A stretch of DNA of 64,000 nucleotides from CAWBXL01 sp963837365 (GCA_963837365.1 CAWIMW010000002.1:744001-808000), one strand, 5' to 3'. Counted from the stretch's first letter, positions 1-8,985 are shown. The notes: generated from the sequence alone by a model not told the origin. Made by a program: numbers and translations.

Positions 1-1107
1 TGGGCCAGCCCGGAAAATCCTAAGGGCGAGAAGGGCAAAGCCGCCGAAACCAATGCCGGGCGCAAAGGCCGTCCGGCGATTCCGGTCAAAGCGGGCGAAC
101 GGCTTATTTTAGCTGAAGTCAAGGGCTCCAGCGGGACGGTACGCAGAATCTGGGCCACCATCAATGACCGTAGTCCAGCCATGCTTCGCGGTCTCAAGCT
201 GGAAATGTTCTGGGACGGAGCTGCAACGCCAGCGGTCTCGGCTCCTTTTGGCGATTTCTTTGGACACGGGCTTGGGCACATGGCGGCTTTTCAGTCGGCT
301 TTGTTTGCCAGTCCAGAGGGCAAGAGCTTCAACTGTTATATCCCGATGCCGTTCAAGACGGGAATGAAGATTGTGCTTACCAATGAAAGCGGCAAGGACC
401 TTGCTTTGTTGTTCTACGACGTGGATTACACGCTTGGCGACAAGCACGGCCCTGACACGTTGTACTTCCATGCCTACTTCCGCCGCGAGAACCCAACCCG
501 GTTGCAACACGACTTTGAAATTCTGCCGCATGTTTCCGGCAGAGGGCGCTACCTGGGAACAACTCTCGGCGTAGAGGCCACCAAAGATCTCTACATGGAC
601 AACTGGTGGGGCGAAGGCGAAGTCAAAGTATTTCTCGACGGAGATACCGACTCACCCACGCTTTCCGGAACCGGGACCGAAGATTACATCGGCACGGGCT
701 GGGGATTGAATCAATACGCGAACTTTTATCAGGGCGCGCCTTTTGCCGACAATACAAATATGCGGTTCTCTTTTTACCGCTTTCACGTGCCCGATCCGGT
801 GTATTTCTCGAAAGACATCCGTGTCACCATCCAACAGATTGGATACGCGTCGGCATCGAAGACCGGAAATCCTATCTACGCGACTGGGACACCGGTCTAC
901 AAAGCTGGGGCGGGGCTGATTGAAAAAGAGAAGAATTCCCAGGGGCTATTTGAACGTCAGGATGACTGGTCTGGAGTCGCCTACTTCTATTTAGACAAGC
1001 CGGAAGATGGCCTGCCGCCAATTGCTTCGGCGGAGGCCCGGATGAAAGGAATGGCTTGGGGCGGACCATCATGGGGAGACGTTCCGCAAGATGGTGCTGC
1101 CCGTTAA
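1..1107 (+). CDS. GH172 / DUF2961-family glycoside hydrolase, 5' truncated
   Basis: The frame is open from the first base of the window with no start codon, so only the C-terminal part (368 codons) is present. It resembles the DUF2961 family, now glycoside hydrolase family 172, whose members act on fructofuranose- and arabinofuranose-containing glycans. The block GTGTEDYIGTGWG, about two thirds of the way through the visible part, matches the family signature in which the glutamate is catalytic. Glycine/aromatic-rich beta-sandwich sequence follows it. The gene converges on the aldose epimerase with a 4-bp overlap of stop codons, so no terminator fits between them. Adjacency to a secreted sugar mutarotase suggests glycan use, which is inference. 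The exact substrate cannot be told. Confidence 0.8.
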   Translation, partial: WASPENPKGEKGKAAETNAGRKGRPAIPVKAGERLILAEVKGSSGTVRRIWATINDRSPAMLRGLKLEMFWDGAATPAVSAPFGDFFGHGLGHMAAFQSALFASPEGKSFNCYIPMPFKTGMKIVLTNESGKDLALLFYDVDYTLGDKHGPDTLYFHAYFRRENPTRLQHDFEILPHVSGRGRYLGTTLGVEATKDLYMDNWWGEGEVKVFLDGDTDSPTLSGTGTEDYIGTGWGLNQYANFYQGAPFADNTNMRFSFYRFHVPDPVYFSKDIRVTIQQIGYASASKTGNPIYATGTPVYKAGAGLIEKEKNSQGLFERQDDWSGVAYFYLDKPEDGLPPIASAEARMKGMAWGGPSWGDVPQDGAAR

Positions 1108-2207
1108 CGAGTGGAGAATTTGAATACGGTCACAGTGTCGTAGGTCTGTCCCGGACGCAGCACTGTGGACGGGAAATCAGGATGGTTCGGTGAATCCGGA
1201 AAATGTTGCGTCTCCAGGCAAAGTGCGGAGCGCCGCGGATAGGGCGCGCCACCTTTGCCCTTGGATCCAGTCAGGAAGTTGCCGCTGTAGAACTGAATAC
1301 CAGGTTGATCGGTCGAAACCGTCATCACCCGCCCGCGGTTGGGTTCGTATACTTCGGCAGCTTCTCGCATTTCACCGGCTTTGCCGTCGATCACCCAGTT
1401 GTGGTCGTATCCTCCACCCAGCTTGATCTGCTCATCGTTGGCCTCAATGCGATCGCCAATCCGGGTTGCTTTTCGGAAATCAAATGGCGTGCCTTCAACA
1501 GATTTGATTTTGCCGGTTGGAATTAGACTTGCATCAACCGGAGTGAATTTGGATGCATGCAAAGTGAGTTGATCGCCAAGAATGTCTCCATTACCCTGCC
1601 CGGCAAGATTGAAGTAGGAATGCTGGGTGAGGTTTACCACCGTGGGCTTGTCCGTGGTTGCTGAATATTCCACCCGCAACGCACCTTTTTCCAGAGTGTA
1701 TTTGACCTTCGCAGTCAGGTTGCCCGGGAAACCTTCTTCTCCGTCCTTGCTCAGGTAGGTGAATTCAACGCCGTTGTTAATTTGCTTTGGAGTCCACAGC
1801 ACGTTGTAGAAGCCGTTGGGCCCGCCGTGCAGCGTGTTCTCACCATTGTTCTTTGGAAGGGAGTATTGTTTGCCGTCCAGAGTGAAAGTGCCGTGTGCAA
1901 TGCGGTTGGCGTAGCGCCCAATCACGGCCCCGTAGAAATTATGGCTGTTGGCGACGTATTCGTCCAGAGTGTCAAAGCCGAGGACGATGTCCTCCATTTT
2001 GCCGTGGCGGTCCGGAGTTTTCAGGGACACGATGATGGCCCCAAAGGACATGATGCGAGCTTCGACGGTCCCGTCGTTAAGAGTGAAAATATCGACGGGA
2101 GTCCCATCGGGCATTTTTCCAAACGGCTGCTTCGTCACGTTGGTTCCGGCCTCCGCGACCGTGGCGCTAAGCGCGCAACACAAGATGCTCATCAGGATAG
2201 TTTTCAT
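1104..2207 (-). CDS. galM: secreted aldose 1-epimerase (galactose mutarotase family)
   Basis: Interconverts the alpha and beta anomers of aldohexoses. The 367-residue protein starts with a clear signal peptide (basic MK, hydrophobic core, cleavage near VAEAG), so it probably works in the periplasm, unlike the cytoplasmic enzyme of galactose operons. Family features visible are ENTLHGGPNGF (first active-site histidine), NLTQHSYFNL (second histidine), GYDHNWV, and PGIQFYSGNFL near the C-terminus. Length fits the family. The GH172-type hydrolase converges from the other strand; no gal operon is nearby. The next feature upstream is a tRNA gene. Confidence 0.9.
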   Translation of the reverse strand: MKTILMSILCCALSATVAEAGTNVTKQPFGKMPDGTPVDIFTLNDGTVEARIMSFGAIIVSLKTPDRHGKMEDIVLGFDTLDEYVANSHNFYGAVIGRYANRIAHGTFTLDGKQYSLPKNNGENTLHGGPNGFYNVLWTPKQINNGVEFTYLSKDGEEGFPGNLTAKVKYTLEKGALRVEYSATTDKPTVVNLTQHSYFNLAGQGNGDILGDQLTLHASKFTPVDASLIPTGKIKSVEGTPFDFRKATRIGDRIEANDEQIKLGGGYDHNWVIDGKAGEMREAAEVYEPNRGRVMTVSTDQPGIQFYSGNFLTGSKGKGGAPYPRRSALCLETQHFPDSPNHPDFPSTVLRPGQTYDTVTVFKFSTR

Positions 2208-2263
2208 GGCGAACTAAATTGACCCGGCTAAAGTTACTAGAATTGTGCTGCTGATTCAAGCGA

Positions 2264-2353
2264 TGGCGGAGGGAGAGGGATTCGAACCCCCGGTACCCTT
2301 CCGGGTACAGCGGTTTTCAAGACCGCCTGTTTCAACCACTCACACATCCCTCC
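2264..2353 (-). tRNA. tRNA-Ser (anticodon UGA)
   Basis: Class II tRNA of 90 nt. The acceptor stem GGAGGGA pairs with TCCCTCC, the discriminator is G and the CCA end is encoded at 2264-2266. The anticodon stem-loop has loop CTTGAAA, giving anticodon TGA. A long variable arm built on a GTACCC/GGGTAC stem and a T-arm containing GGTTCGAATCC confirm the serine type. Confidence 0.96.
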
Positions 2354-2436
2354 GCGATTTGGACGGTTGATGCCAGTTTACAACAGCGACCGTGGGAAGT
2401 TTGGGTTCAGGCAACGGCCGCTAATAGCATGGGCCG

Positions 2437-2521
2437 CTATTTTCACCGGCGAAAACAAGCCCATTCGCTATTTTCGATTATGCTATAATATGAAAATAGA
2501 GAGGATTGTTATTTTCACCGG
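2437..2521 (+). promoter_or_regulatory. fic promoter with repeated operator half-sites
   Basis: An extended -10 (TGCTATAAT, hexamer at 2484-2489) lies between the arms of an 8-bp inverted repeat, CTATTTTC (2468-2475) and GAAAATAG (2492-2499). The same half-site recurs upstream as CTATTTTCACCGG (2437-2449), itself part of the palindrome TTTTC-6-GAAAA, and again over the ribosome binding site as TATTTTCACCGG (2510-2521). Four copies of one motif over the promoter of a protein with its own winged-helix domain suggest autorepression. That last step is inference. Confidence 0.7.
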
Positions 2522-2532
2522 AGGAAATTGCC

Positions 2533-3672
2533 ATGGCGGATGCCGCTTATGTTCCCGGTAGAAAAATCTCGCAAGGCCCATATTTCGCTTTCGTTCCGTC
2601 GCCATTGCCTCCGCCACTGGATTGGACGCCGCGGATTATCGGCTTACTTTCGGATGCGGACCGGCTGATCGGCAGGCTGGCAGGGGAAGGCGGCCGGCTA
2701 CCCAATCCTCATATTTTGATCCGGCCGTTTGTTCAGCGTGAAGCAGTGCTGTCCAGCAAAATTGAGGGTACACAGGCCACGCTGGGCGAACTTTTAGCGT
2801 CGGAAGCAGGGGCGGTGGTGGAACGCAGCCCGGACGACTTGCGTGAAGTCAGCAATTATGTGGTGGCTCTGGAGCACGGGATTTCCCGGCTTAAGCGGCT
2901 CCCCATTGGCGTGCGGCTTATGCGTGAACTGCACGAAAAACTGATGAGAGGTGTTCGCGGACAACATGCAAGCCCCGGGCATTTTCGAAAAATTCAAAAC
3001 TGGATCGGCCTGCCGGGCAGCACGCTAGCTACCGCTGCTTATGTTCCGCCACCGCCGCGCGAAGTGAGGTCATGCCTCATGGCCTGGGAGAAGTTCGTCC
3101 GTGACTCGGACCTGCCCCCGCTGGTTACGATCGCGCTGGCGCACTATCAGTTCGAAGCCATTCACCCGTTTCGCGATGGCAACGGGCGTGTAGGGCGGCT
3201 GCTCATCACGCTGTTTCTGGTGCAGCGGCAGATTCTGCCCGCGCCGTTGCTTTATCTGTCGGCATTTTTTGAAGCCTCGCGGCGGGACTACTACAGTGGC
3301 CTGCGCGGCATAAGCGAACGCGGGGAGTGGAATGGCTGGCTGGAATATTTTCTGCTGGGTGTCGCGCGCATGTCGGAGGATGCGTTGAGCCGAGCCACGC
3401 GGATTAACCAACTGCTGGCCCGATGGCAGAAGGCGGTTTCCGGGGAGTCGAGCAAGGCGCCGTTGCGGGTGGTCGAACTTCTGGGAGCGAACCCTTTTAT
3501 TACCATCAAAGGCGCTGCCGAGAGGTTGGGGGTTGCTTTTACCACCGCGCAGCGTGCAATTGAGCGGCTGGAACGCGCGGCGATCCTCAAGCCTGTGAGC
3601 GATGCGAAGCGGGACCGGGTGTATTGTGCGAAGGCTTTGCTGGATGTGTTGGAGGAGCCGGCTAAGCTCTAA
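2533..3672 (+). CDS. Fic family adenylyltransferase with inhibitory helix and winged-helix tail
   Basis: Fic proteins usually transfer AMP to a target hydroxyl. The catalytic loop is intact: HPFRDGNGR at residues 211-219. The N-terminal auto-inhibitory motif S-x-x-x-E-G is present as S74...E78-G79, so this is a self-inhibited Fic of the kind with an N-terminal inhibitory helix. The C-terminal 70 residues (NPFITIKGAAERLGV onwards) read as a winged helix-turn-helix. The ATG at 2533 is chosen because GGAGGAA sits 6 nt before it; an in-frame TTG at 2506 would lie inside the operator. There is no antitoxin-like neighbour. The target protein is unknown. Confidence 0.9.
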   Translation: MADAAYVPGRKISQGPYFAFVPSPLPPPLDWTPRIIGLLSDADRLIGRLAGEGGRLPNPHILIRPFVQREAVLSSKIEGTQATLGELLASEAGAVVERSPDDLREVSNYVVALEHGISRLKRLPIGVRLMRELHEKLMRGVRGQHASPGHFRKIQNWIGLPGSTLATAAYVPPPPREVRSCLMAWEKFVRDSDLPPLVTIALAHYQFEAIHPFRDGNGRVGRLLITLFLVQRQILPAPLLYLSAFFEASRRDYYSGLRGISERGEWNGWLEYFLLGVARMSEDALSRATRINQLLARWQKAVSGESSKAPLRVVELLGANPFITIKGAAERLGVAFTTAQRAIERLERAAILKPVSDAKRDRVYCAKALLDVLEEPAKL

Positions 3673-3682
3673 GAGTCAAAAA

Positions 3683-3718
3683 CCCCACCCTGTCGCGAAA
3701 GGGACGACAAGGGTGGGG
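3683..3718. terminator. GC-rich hairpin after fic
   Basis: CCCCACCC pairs with GGGTGGGG, extended after a one-base bulge by TGTCG/CGACA, with a purine-rich loop. It lies between two convergent genes and has no real T-tract, so it may be a dispersed palindromic repeat serving as a terminator. Confidence 0.5.
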
Positions 3719-3735
3719 CATCCTTCGGTATCTTT

Positions 3736-4755
3736 TTACCAGCCAGCACCTTTATCGCTGAGCTTGATCCGATACAGATTCGTGTTGGCTGTGATGTACA
3801 GCGTGGAACCGTCGTCTCCCCAGCCGCAGTTTGCGGTGGATACTCCCATGCTGAAGTAGCCGAGAAGCTTACCTTCGGGAGAGATCACGAGGATTCCGCC
3901 CGGACCGGCGGCGAAAAGATTGCCGTGCTCGTCCACCTTCATTCCATCCGGCGCCCCAGGGCCGTTCTTTTTGAGATCCGTGCCGTCGAACAACACTCGC
4001 TTGTTAGCGACGGTGCCGTCTTTTTGCACGTCATAGGCTGACCAATTCATGCCAATGGTGTCGCTGGCGTAGAGGGTCTTCTCGTCGGGCGAGAAAGCGA
4101 TTCCGTTGGGGGCCTTCAAATCTTTATCCAGCAGAGTGAGCTTGCCGTCCGTAGACAGCTTGTATACGCCCTGGAATGGAAGCTCTTTGCCGGGGTCATC
4201 CAGTTGCTTGGGCAAGCCATACGCAGGATCGGTGAAGTACAGATCTCCATTTGATTTGAAAACCAAATCGTTGGGACTGTTCAGGCGCTTGCCTTCGTAG
4301 CGATCGACTAAAACCGTCTCTTTGCCATCGGGCTCAGTCCGCACAATCTGGCGATTGCCATGTTGGGTACGGACAAACCGGCCCTTGGGATCGAACGTCA
4401 GCCCATTCGAACCCGGCTCATGTCCGGTAAATGGTGCCGATCCGTAATAGCCACTCGGTTTAAGGAATAGTGACGCACCCTTGCCCGGCTCCCACTTGAT
4501 AATAGAGTTGTTCGGAATGTCGGAGAACAACAGGTACCCGTGCTTTTTGTCCCAGACTGGGCCTTCGGACCAGGCGTAGCCTCCAGCCAGTTTTTCCAGG
4601 ACGGCGTCTTTGGGAACCAGCTTGTCGAAAGCCGGGTCGAGACGGACGATGGACACCTTTGGCTCTGCATCCTGGGCTTGCGCTTTGATGTTTAAGGTCA
4701 CGAGAAGGGCCACCGACAGAAGGAGCATCACTAGCATTACATTTCCACTTTTCAT
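3736..4755 (-). CDS. secreted SMP-30/gluconolactonase-like protein
   Basis: A 339-residue six-bladed propeller of the SMP-30/gluconolactonase/LRE family, which are metal-dependent lactonases. Expected metal and substrate positions are visible: the glutamate in YAWSEGPVW, the asparagine/aspartate pair in LNSPNDLVF, PNGIAFSPDE, and the aspartate in GAPDGMKVDEHGN. A signal peptide occupies the first 28 residues (cleavage near AQAQD). The start at 4755 has GGAGAG 4 nt upstream; the longer in-frame start at 4821 would put 22 hydrophilic residues before the signal peptide. Substrate not determinable. Confidence 0.85.
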   Translation of the reverse strand: MKSGNVMLVMLLLSVALLVTLNIKAQAQDAEPKVSIVRLDPAFDKLVPKDAVLEKLAGGYAWSEGPVWDKKHGYLLFSDIPNNSIIKWEPGKGASLFLKPSGYYGSAPFTGHEPGSNGLTFDPKGRFVRTQHGNRQIVRTEPDGKETVLVDRYEGKRLNSPNDLVFKSNGDLYFTDPAYGLPKQLDDPGKELPFQGVYKLSTDGKLTLLDKDLKAPNGIAFSPDEKTLYASDTIGMNWSAYDVQKDGTVANKRVLFDGTDLKKNGPGAPDGMKVDEHGNLFAAGPGGILVISPEGKLLGYFSMGVSTANCGWGDDGSTLYITANTNLYRIKLSDKGAGW

Positions 4756-4842
4756 TTTCTCTCCAATAACCCAGTGGCAGAGCTTAAGACAAAACCTTAC
4801 TCGATGTCCAATCCATACCATCTGTATGCCGCCAGAAAGAAA

Positions 4843-5892
4843 TCAGAAGATCCCTGTCCTCTTTAAGGTGTGGAGCAAATCATATTCGAATACGAGATCA
4901 AAGCGCGTGCGTGAGATCGTCGGGGGCAAATACCCCAAGCCCTGTGTGATCCCTGTGGCGATACCGAATTCCCCACTGAGTGGCACGTAGGCATTCGCAT
5001 ATAAACGTTTTCCTTGCAGGAAACGGTCCGAGTTGAATCCTGGGCGATCAATCCGCGTATAACCGCCACTCAGAATGAGGTGGGTGTAAACCTTCTTCTC
5101 GCCATACAATCCCAAACCATAGCCAGGACTGGGTGAAGCCCGTTCGTAGTCCTCGAACAGGATGCGATCCACCACCCGTAATTCGTGAGTTTGAAGGTTT
5201 ATGGCCTGACGGAAAACATCCACTCCCGCGTCGTAGGCATATTCGGTTGACACCGCAATCCGCTCGTGGAACCTCTTGGTCAATACCAGTTGGCGGTAGT
5301 TCGACTGTTTCAGGCGATCAAAGCGATCGATCACGTTGGGGGTTGTGAGATAGCCGAGATAGCCTGCCGTGATGGAGATTTCGTTGAAGTAGAAATTCTT
5401 GGGCCGGGTGAGAATAATGCGCTCACCGGTGAGATAACCATCGTTGTCATAGGTGGTGATCTCGGTGGACTGTCCGCGGACGAAACCGAATCCTCCATAT
5501 TGCACTTCCAGCCCTGAAAGCGGCTTGGCGCTCACGTAGAGCTGCTTCACTGAAAAGCGGGCTTGCGCGTCGGCCGTTCCCCAGCCCGTGGCATTCCAAC
5601 CGCTGGGAAAGGTCCTGCCGGTGAAAAAGCCGGCGTGGATGCTGTAGTTCCCAGACTTGTCCAGTTTCAGCGCGCCTCGGATGGAAAACTGATATTGATT
5701 GTTGTTCGCCGCAATTGTCTGGTCGGCGTTCTTAACGAAATGGTAGCGGGTGCTGAGGTGGGCAGTGTCGAGATTGAACCAGCGCGAGATTCTGCCTTCA
5801 TGCCGGGGTTGAGTCTGCGCGGATACCACGCCAACGAAACTCAGAAAAACGATGCCATATTTCACGAGTTGGGATTGGGAAAGAAGGGGCAT
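4843..5892 (-). CDS. predicted outer-membrane beta-barrel protein, hypothetical
   Basis: 349 residues with a short signal peptide (cleavage around VVSAQ). The mature part alternates aromatic/hydrophobic and polar residues in about ten-residue strands (for example YQFSIRGALKL, SIHAGFFTGRTF, LEVQYGGFGFV, RFDLVFEYDL), as in porin-like barrels. The last residues are not the canonical terminal phenylalanine strand but do end in an aromatic (GIF). I do not recognise a named family. The 26-bp gap to leuD, transcribed in the same direction, leaves room for cotranscription. Confidence 0.6.
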   Translation of the reverse strand: MPLLSQSQLVKYGIVFLSFVGVVSAQTQPRHEGRISRWFNLDTAHLSTRYHFVKNADQTIAANNNQYQFSIRGALKLDKSGNYSIHAGFFTGRTFPSGWNATGWGTADAQARFSVKQLYVSAKPLSGLEVQYGGFGFVRGQSTEITTYDNDGYLTGERIILTRPKNFYFNEISITAGYLGYLTTPNVIDRFDRLKQSNYRQLVLTKRFHERIAVSTEYAYDAGVDVFRQAINLQTHELRVVDRILFEDYERASPSPGYGLGLYGEKKVYTHLILSGGYTRIDRPGFNSDRFLQGKRLYANAYVPLSGEFGIATGITQGLGYLPPTISRTRFDLVFEYDLLHTLKRTGIF

Positions 5893-5918
5893 CGTCTGGC
5901 GAGAAAAGTTTAGCAGCT

Positions 5919-6524
5919 TTATTTCACTGCGACTGCCAGTGGGTGCTGCGCTTCGTAGCTTGCAATCTCCGCTTCGTGCAGCAAGGTCAGTCCAATGTCG
6001 TCCAGACCTTCCAGCAGGCGGTGACGCACGGAGTCGTCAACTGGGAAACTGGCAGTGAAACCCTGCCCATCGAAAACCTTCTTTTGTTCGAGATCGACTG
6101 TCAGTTCGTAGTTTGGAGTGTTCTCGGCGCGGCGGGCGAGTTCGGTGATTTGATCTTCGGTCAGCACTGCCGTGAGCACGCCGTTTTGCACGCAGTTATT
6201 GGCGAAGATGTCGGCGAAGGCGGGAGCGATGACCGCGCGGAAGCCGAAGTTTTCCAGTGCCCAGACAGCGTGTTCGCGGGAAGAGCCGCAACCAAAGTTT
6301 TTGCCTGCAACCAGAATGCTGGAGCCAGCATAGCGCGGCTGATTCAGCGGGAAGGCGGGGTCCATCGCGCCGTCCGATTGACGGCGCCAGTCGTAGAACA
6401 GGAATTCTCCGAAGCCGGTTTTTTCGATGCGCTTCAGGAATTGTTTGGGGATGATTTGGTCGGTGTCCACGTTGGCGCGGAGCAGGGGGACGACTTTGCC
6501 GGTGTGAATTCGAAATGGTTGCAT
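5919..6524 (-). CDS. leuD: 3-isopropylmalate dehydratase small subunit
   Basis: Small subunit of isopropylmalate isomerase, which converts 2- to 3-isopropylmalate in leucine synthesis. At 201 residues it has the usual length. Family motifs: TGKVVPLLRANVDTDQIIPKQFL at the start, the swivelling-domain block NFGCGSSREHA, and FADIFANNCVQNG. It follows leuC on the same strand, but a 135-bp palindromic repeat is lodged between them, so the pair is probably one transcript with a structured spacer. Confidence 0.97.
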   Translation of the reverse strand: MQPFRIHTGKVVPLLRANVDTDQIIPKQFLKRIEKTGFGEFLFYDWRRQSDGAMDPAFPLNQPRYAGSSILVAGKNFGCGSSREHAVWALENFGFRAVIAPAFADIFANNCVQNGVLTAVLTEDQITELARRAENTPNYELTVDLEQKKVFDGQGFTASFPVDDSVRHRLLEGLDDIGLTLLHEAEIASYEAQHPLAVAVK

Positions 6525-6535
6525 AGGGTTAATGA

Positions 6536-6670
6536 TTTGTTATTCCGACAAGGACCCTGAGCAAGGCCGAATGGGACGAGGAGGAATCTGCTATTCGCTT
6601 GCAGCTAATGTGGTGCCGGCCCGGAAAGCAGATTCCTCCTCCGCACTTCGTGCCTTGTCGGAATGACAAA
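6536..6670. repeat. dispersed palindromic repeat, family P1, copy 1
   Basis: Outer arms TTTGTTATTCCGACAAGG and CCTTGTCGGAATGACAAA are inverted. Inner arms GAGGAGGAATCTGCT and AGCAGATTCCTCCTC are inverted around a variable centre. The right end abuts the leuC stop codon. Two further copies lie at 20489-20612 and 62147-62288. Confidence 0.85.
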
Positions 6671-8083
6671 TTAATTTCTGAACTCCCAACTACGAATATC
6701 TGTGAAGTGGCCCGTGATCGCTGCCGCTGCGGCCATCTCCGGACTCACCAAATGCGTACGGCCTCCGCGGCCCTGGCGTCCTTCAAAGTTGCGGTTGCTG
6801 GTGGAGGCGCAGCGCTCGCCGGGTTGCAGGATGTCGGGATTCATTCCCAGGCACATGGAGCATCCTGATTCGCGCCACTCGAAACCGGCTTCGCGGAAGA
6901 TTTTGTCTAAGCCTTCCTGCTCGGCGATTTGTTTAATAACCTGCGAACCGGGGACGACCATGGCGCGCACTTTGGAATTGATGTGATGACCTTTCGCAAC
7001 CTTGGCGGCGGCGCGCAAATCTTCCAAGCGGGAGTTGGTACACGACCCGATGAAGACGCGGTCAATCGGGATTTCTTCCACTTTCGTTCCTGGCTTTAGG
7101 CCCATGTATTCATACATGCGTTCGGCAGCGGTACGCTCGGCTTCTGATTTCATGTCTGCAAGCACGGGGACTTGTCCGGTTACAGGCACCACCATGCCGG
7201 GATTGGTTCCCCAGGTCACGAAGGGTGAAAGTTTGGCGGCGTCAATTTCAATAATCTTGTCGTACTGAGCGCCGGGGTCGGAAGGAAGTTCACGCCAGTG
7301 CGCAACAGCCTGGTCCCAGTCGGCGCCCTGCGGAGCGAAGCGGCGGCCTTTGAGATAGGCGAATGTAGTTTCATCAGGAGCGATCATGCCTGCGCGGGCG
7401 CCGCCTTCGATGCTCATATTGCAGACGGTCATGCGGCCTTCCATGGAGAGCGCTCGCACCGCTTCACCGGCGTATTCGATGACGTAGCCAGTTGCGCCGT
7501 CGGTGCCGATCTGGCCGATGATTCCCAGGATTAAATCCTTCGCGGCCACTCCCTGGGGCAGCTTGCCGTTGACTTGGATCAGCATGGTCTTCGGCTTGCG
7601 CTGGGGCAAACATTGTGTGGCCAGTACGTGTTCGACTTCTGATGTTCCAATTCCAAAGGCCAGCGCGCCGAATGCGCCGTGGGTACTGGTGTGGCTGTCT
7701 CCGCAGACGATGGTCTTGCCCGGCTGGGTGAATCCTAACTCCGGTCCGATTACGTGGACGATGCCTTGGTTGGGCGAGTCCATGTCGAACAGCGGGACGC
7801 CGAATTCTTTGCAGTTTTTCTGTAGGGCTTCGATCTGGCGCGCAGCGATTGGGTCGGTAATCGGTGTGCCGCGCGGCTCGGTGGGGATGTTGTGGTCTAC
7901 CGTGGCGATGGTGCGTTGGGTTTGACGCACTTTCCGGCCTGCGGCGCGTAAGCCATCAAAAGCCTGGGGAGATGTGACCTCGTGCACCAGGTGCAGATCA
8001 ATGTAGAGCAGGGCTGGGCGGCCGTTGGAGGCGGTGACGATGTGCTCGTCCCAGACTTTTTCGAAGAGTGTGCGCTTGGGCAT
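6671..8083 (-). CDS. leuC: 3-isopropylmalate dehydratase large subunit
   Basis: Large, [4Fe-4S]-carrying subunit of isopropylmalate isomerase (aconitase superfamily), partner of LeuD. At 470 residues it is full length. The cluster ligands are visible: one cysteine in FIGSCTNSR and two in GCSMCLGMNPD. DSHTSTHGAFGALAFGIGTSEVEHVLATQ is the substrate region, given here only as DSHTSTHGAFG at about residue 135. leuA and leuB are not in the window. Confidence 0.97.
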   Translation of the reverse strand: MPKRTLFEKVWDEHIVTASNGRPALLYIDLHLVHEVTSPQAFDGLRAAGRKVRQTQRTIATVDHNIPTEPRGTPITDPIAARQIEALQKNCKEFGVPLFDMDSPNQGIVHVIGPELGFTQPGKTIVCGDSHTSTHGAFGALAFGIGTSEVEHVLATQCLPQRKPKTMLIQVNGKLPQGVAAKDLILGIIGQIGTDGATGYVIEYAGEAVRALSMEGRMTVCNMSIEGGARAGMIAPDETTFAYLKGRRFAPQGADWDQAVAHWRELPSDPGAQYDKIIEIDAAKLSPFVTWGTNPGMVVPVTGQVPVLADMKSEAERTAAERMYEYMGLKPGTKVEEIPIDRVFIGSCTNSRLEDLRAAAKVAKGHHINSKVRAMVVPGSQVIKQIAEQEGLDKIFREAGFEWRESGCSMCLGMNPDILQPGERCASTSNRNFEGRQGRGGRTHLVSPEMAAAAAITGHFTDIRSWEFRN

Positions 8084-8146
8084 TGCTCAATATAGTTTAG
8101 CAATAAAAAAATAAAAAGAAGAGCGAGTCGGAGCGCGGCGGCACTA

Positions 8147-8884
8147 CTAATGCTTCTTTTCAGGAGTAGCCTGCGCCTTGCTCGCGAATGTGGTTGTTTC
8201 GATCTTGGAAGGTACGCCCAATGTTTCCGGTTCAGCGGAAAGGCTATGAACCTCTACAACTACTCCCATCGTCGCCAAATTGAGAACGACGTGAACCTCC
8301 ACAGCTTCGTTAGGTTTTATCTCTATCGCGTGCCTCGGGTTTATGAATCCCGGACTCTCAATCGAAAGCTTGTAAATCCCTGGTGCAAGGTTCGTTCTAA
8401 ACTTTCCCGCTTGATTGGTTGTACCTTTTGCACGCTCTACCCCAGATTGATCCAATATCTGAACATGGGCGCCCGCGACGAGTGCGTTCGAAGGGTCAAA
8501 TAGCTCTAATATGAGTTCGCTTTCGGTTTGCTTGCGATCTGCTGCTATCGAAGGCACTTTGGGCGTGGTCGTTTGAGCGGCGGCTCCCCCAACCCCCATG
8601 ATCGCCACCAGAGCGGCACCGGCAACGCGGGATATCCTGCGTACTTTCATTTGAAATCCTACCGGGCAGTCCTTCGTCAGAATGGTCCCATCACGCCGCT
8701 GATAGAACCGGGCACAGAGTCTCCCTTCGCGGTTGGCGATCAGTTCTTCCACTTCCGCGCCGCTTATCTCAGCGAAGTTGTAAACATTCAGATTGCACTC
8801 CGCGCAATGGCGGACGCGGTCATCGCCCACCATGCGGTTCCAGTCGGCGGTGCAGGGTGAGGCTATGCGGATGTCTTGGCGCAC
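8147..8884 (-). CDS. membrane-anchored protein: N-terminal Cys motif plus carboxypeptidase-regulatory-like domain
   Basis: 245 residues, GTG start. The N-terminal 75 residues hold five cysteines (C11, C27, C30, C57, C73) in the pattern PC-x3-W ... HCAEC-x3-VY-F ... LCARF ... DCPVG, a small cysteine-rich module I recognise from acidobacterial and Bacteroidetes proteins but cannot name. Residues 84-104 form one hydrophobic segment ending AAAQ. About residues 120-205 read as a carboxypeptidase-regulatory-like beta-sandwich (NQAGKFRTNLAPGIYKLSI). Topology is probably cysteine module inside, beta-sandwich outside. Function unknown; no Shine-Dalgarno is obvious for the start. Confidence 0.7.
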   Translation of the reverse strand: MRQDIRIASPCTADWNRMVGDDRVRHCAECNLNVYNFAEISGAEVEELIANREGRLCARFYQRRDGTILTKDCPVGFQMKVRRISRVAGAALVAIMGVGGAAAQTTTPKVPSIAADRKQTESELILELFDPSNALVAGAHVQILDQSGVERAKGTTNQAGKFRTNLAPGIYKLSIESPGFINPRHAIEIKPNEAVEVHVVLNLATMGVVVEVHSLSAEPETLGVPSKIETTTFASKAQATPEKKH

Positions 8885-8985
8885 GAATTAAGGCTATACG
8901 CGGGAAAAAATGCAATCAACAAATTTCGCAAAGGGGTTAGAAAAACGCCTCAGCGGCTAAAGCATATCTCGTTTGGGATCTCTAC

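Noticed and set aside
2533..3672. Fic as the toxin of a two-gene toxin-antitoxin module
   Set aside because: No small antitoxin gene is adjacent, and the protein contains its own inhibitory S-x-x-x-E-G motif.
8084..8146. T-box or leucine leader attenuator near leuC
   Set aside because: The region upstream of leuC is short and A-rich, with no leucine-codon leader peptide or T-box sequence.
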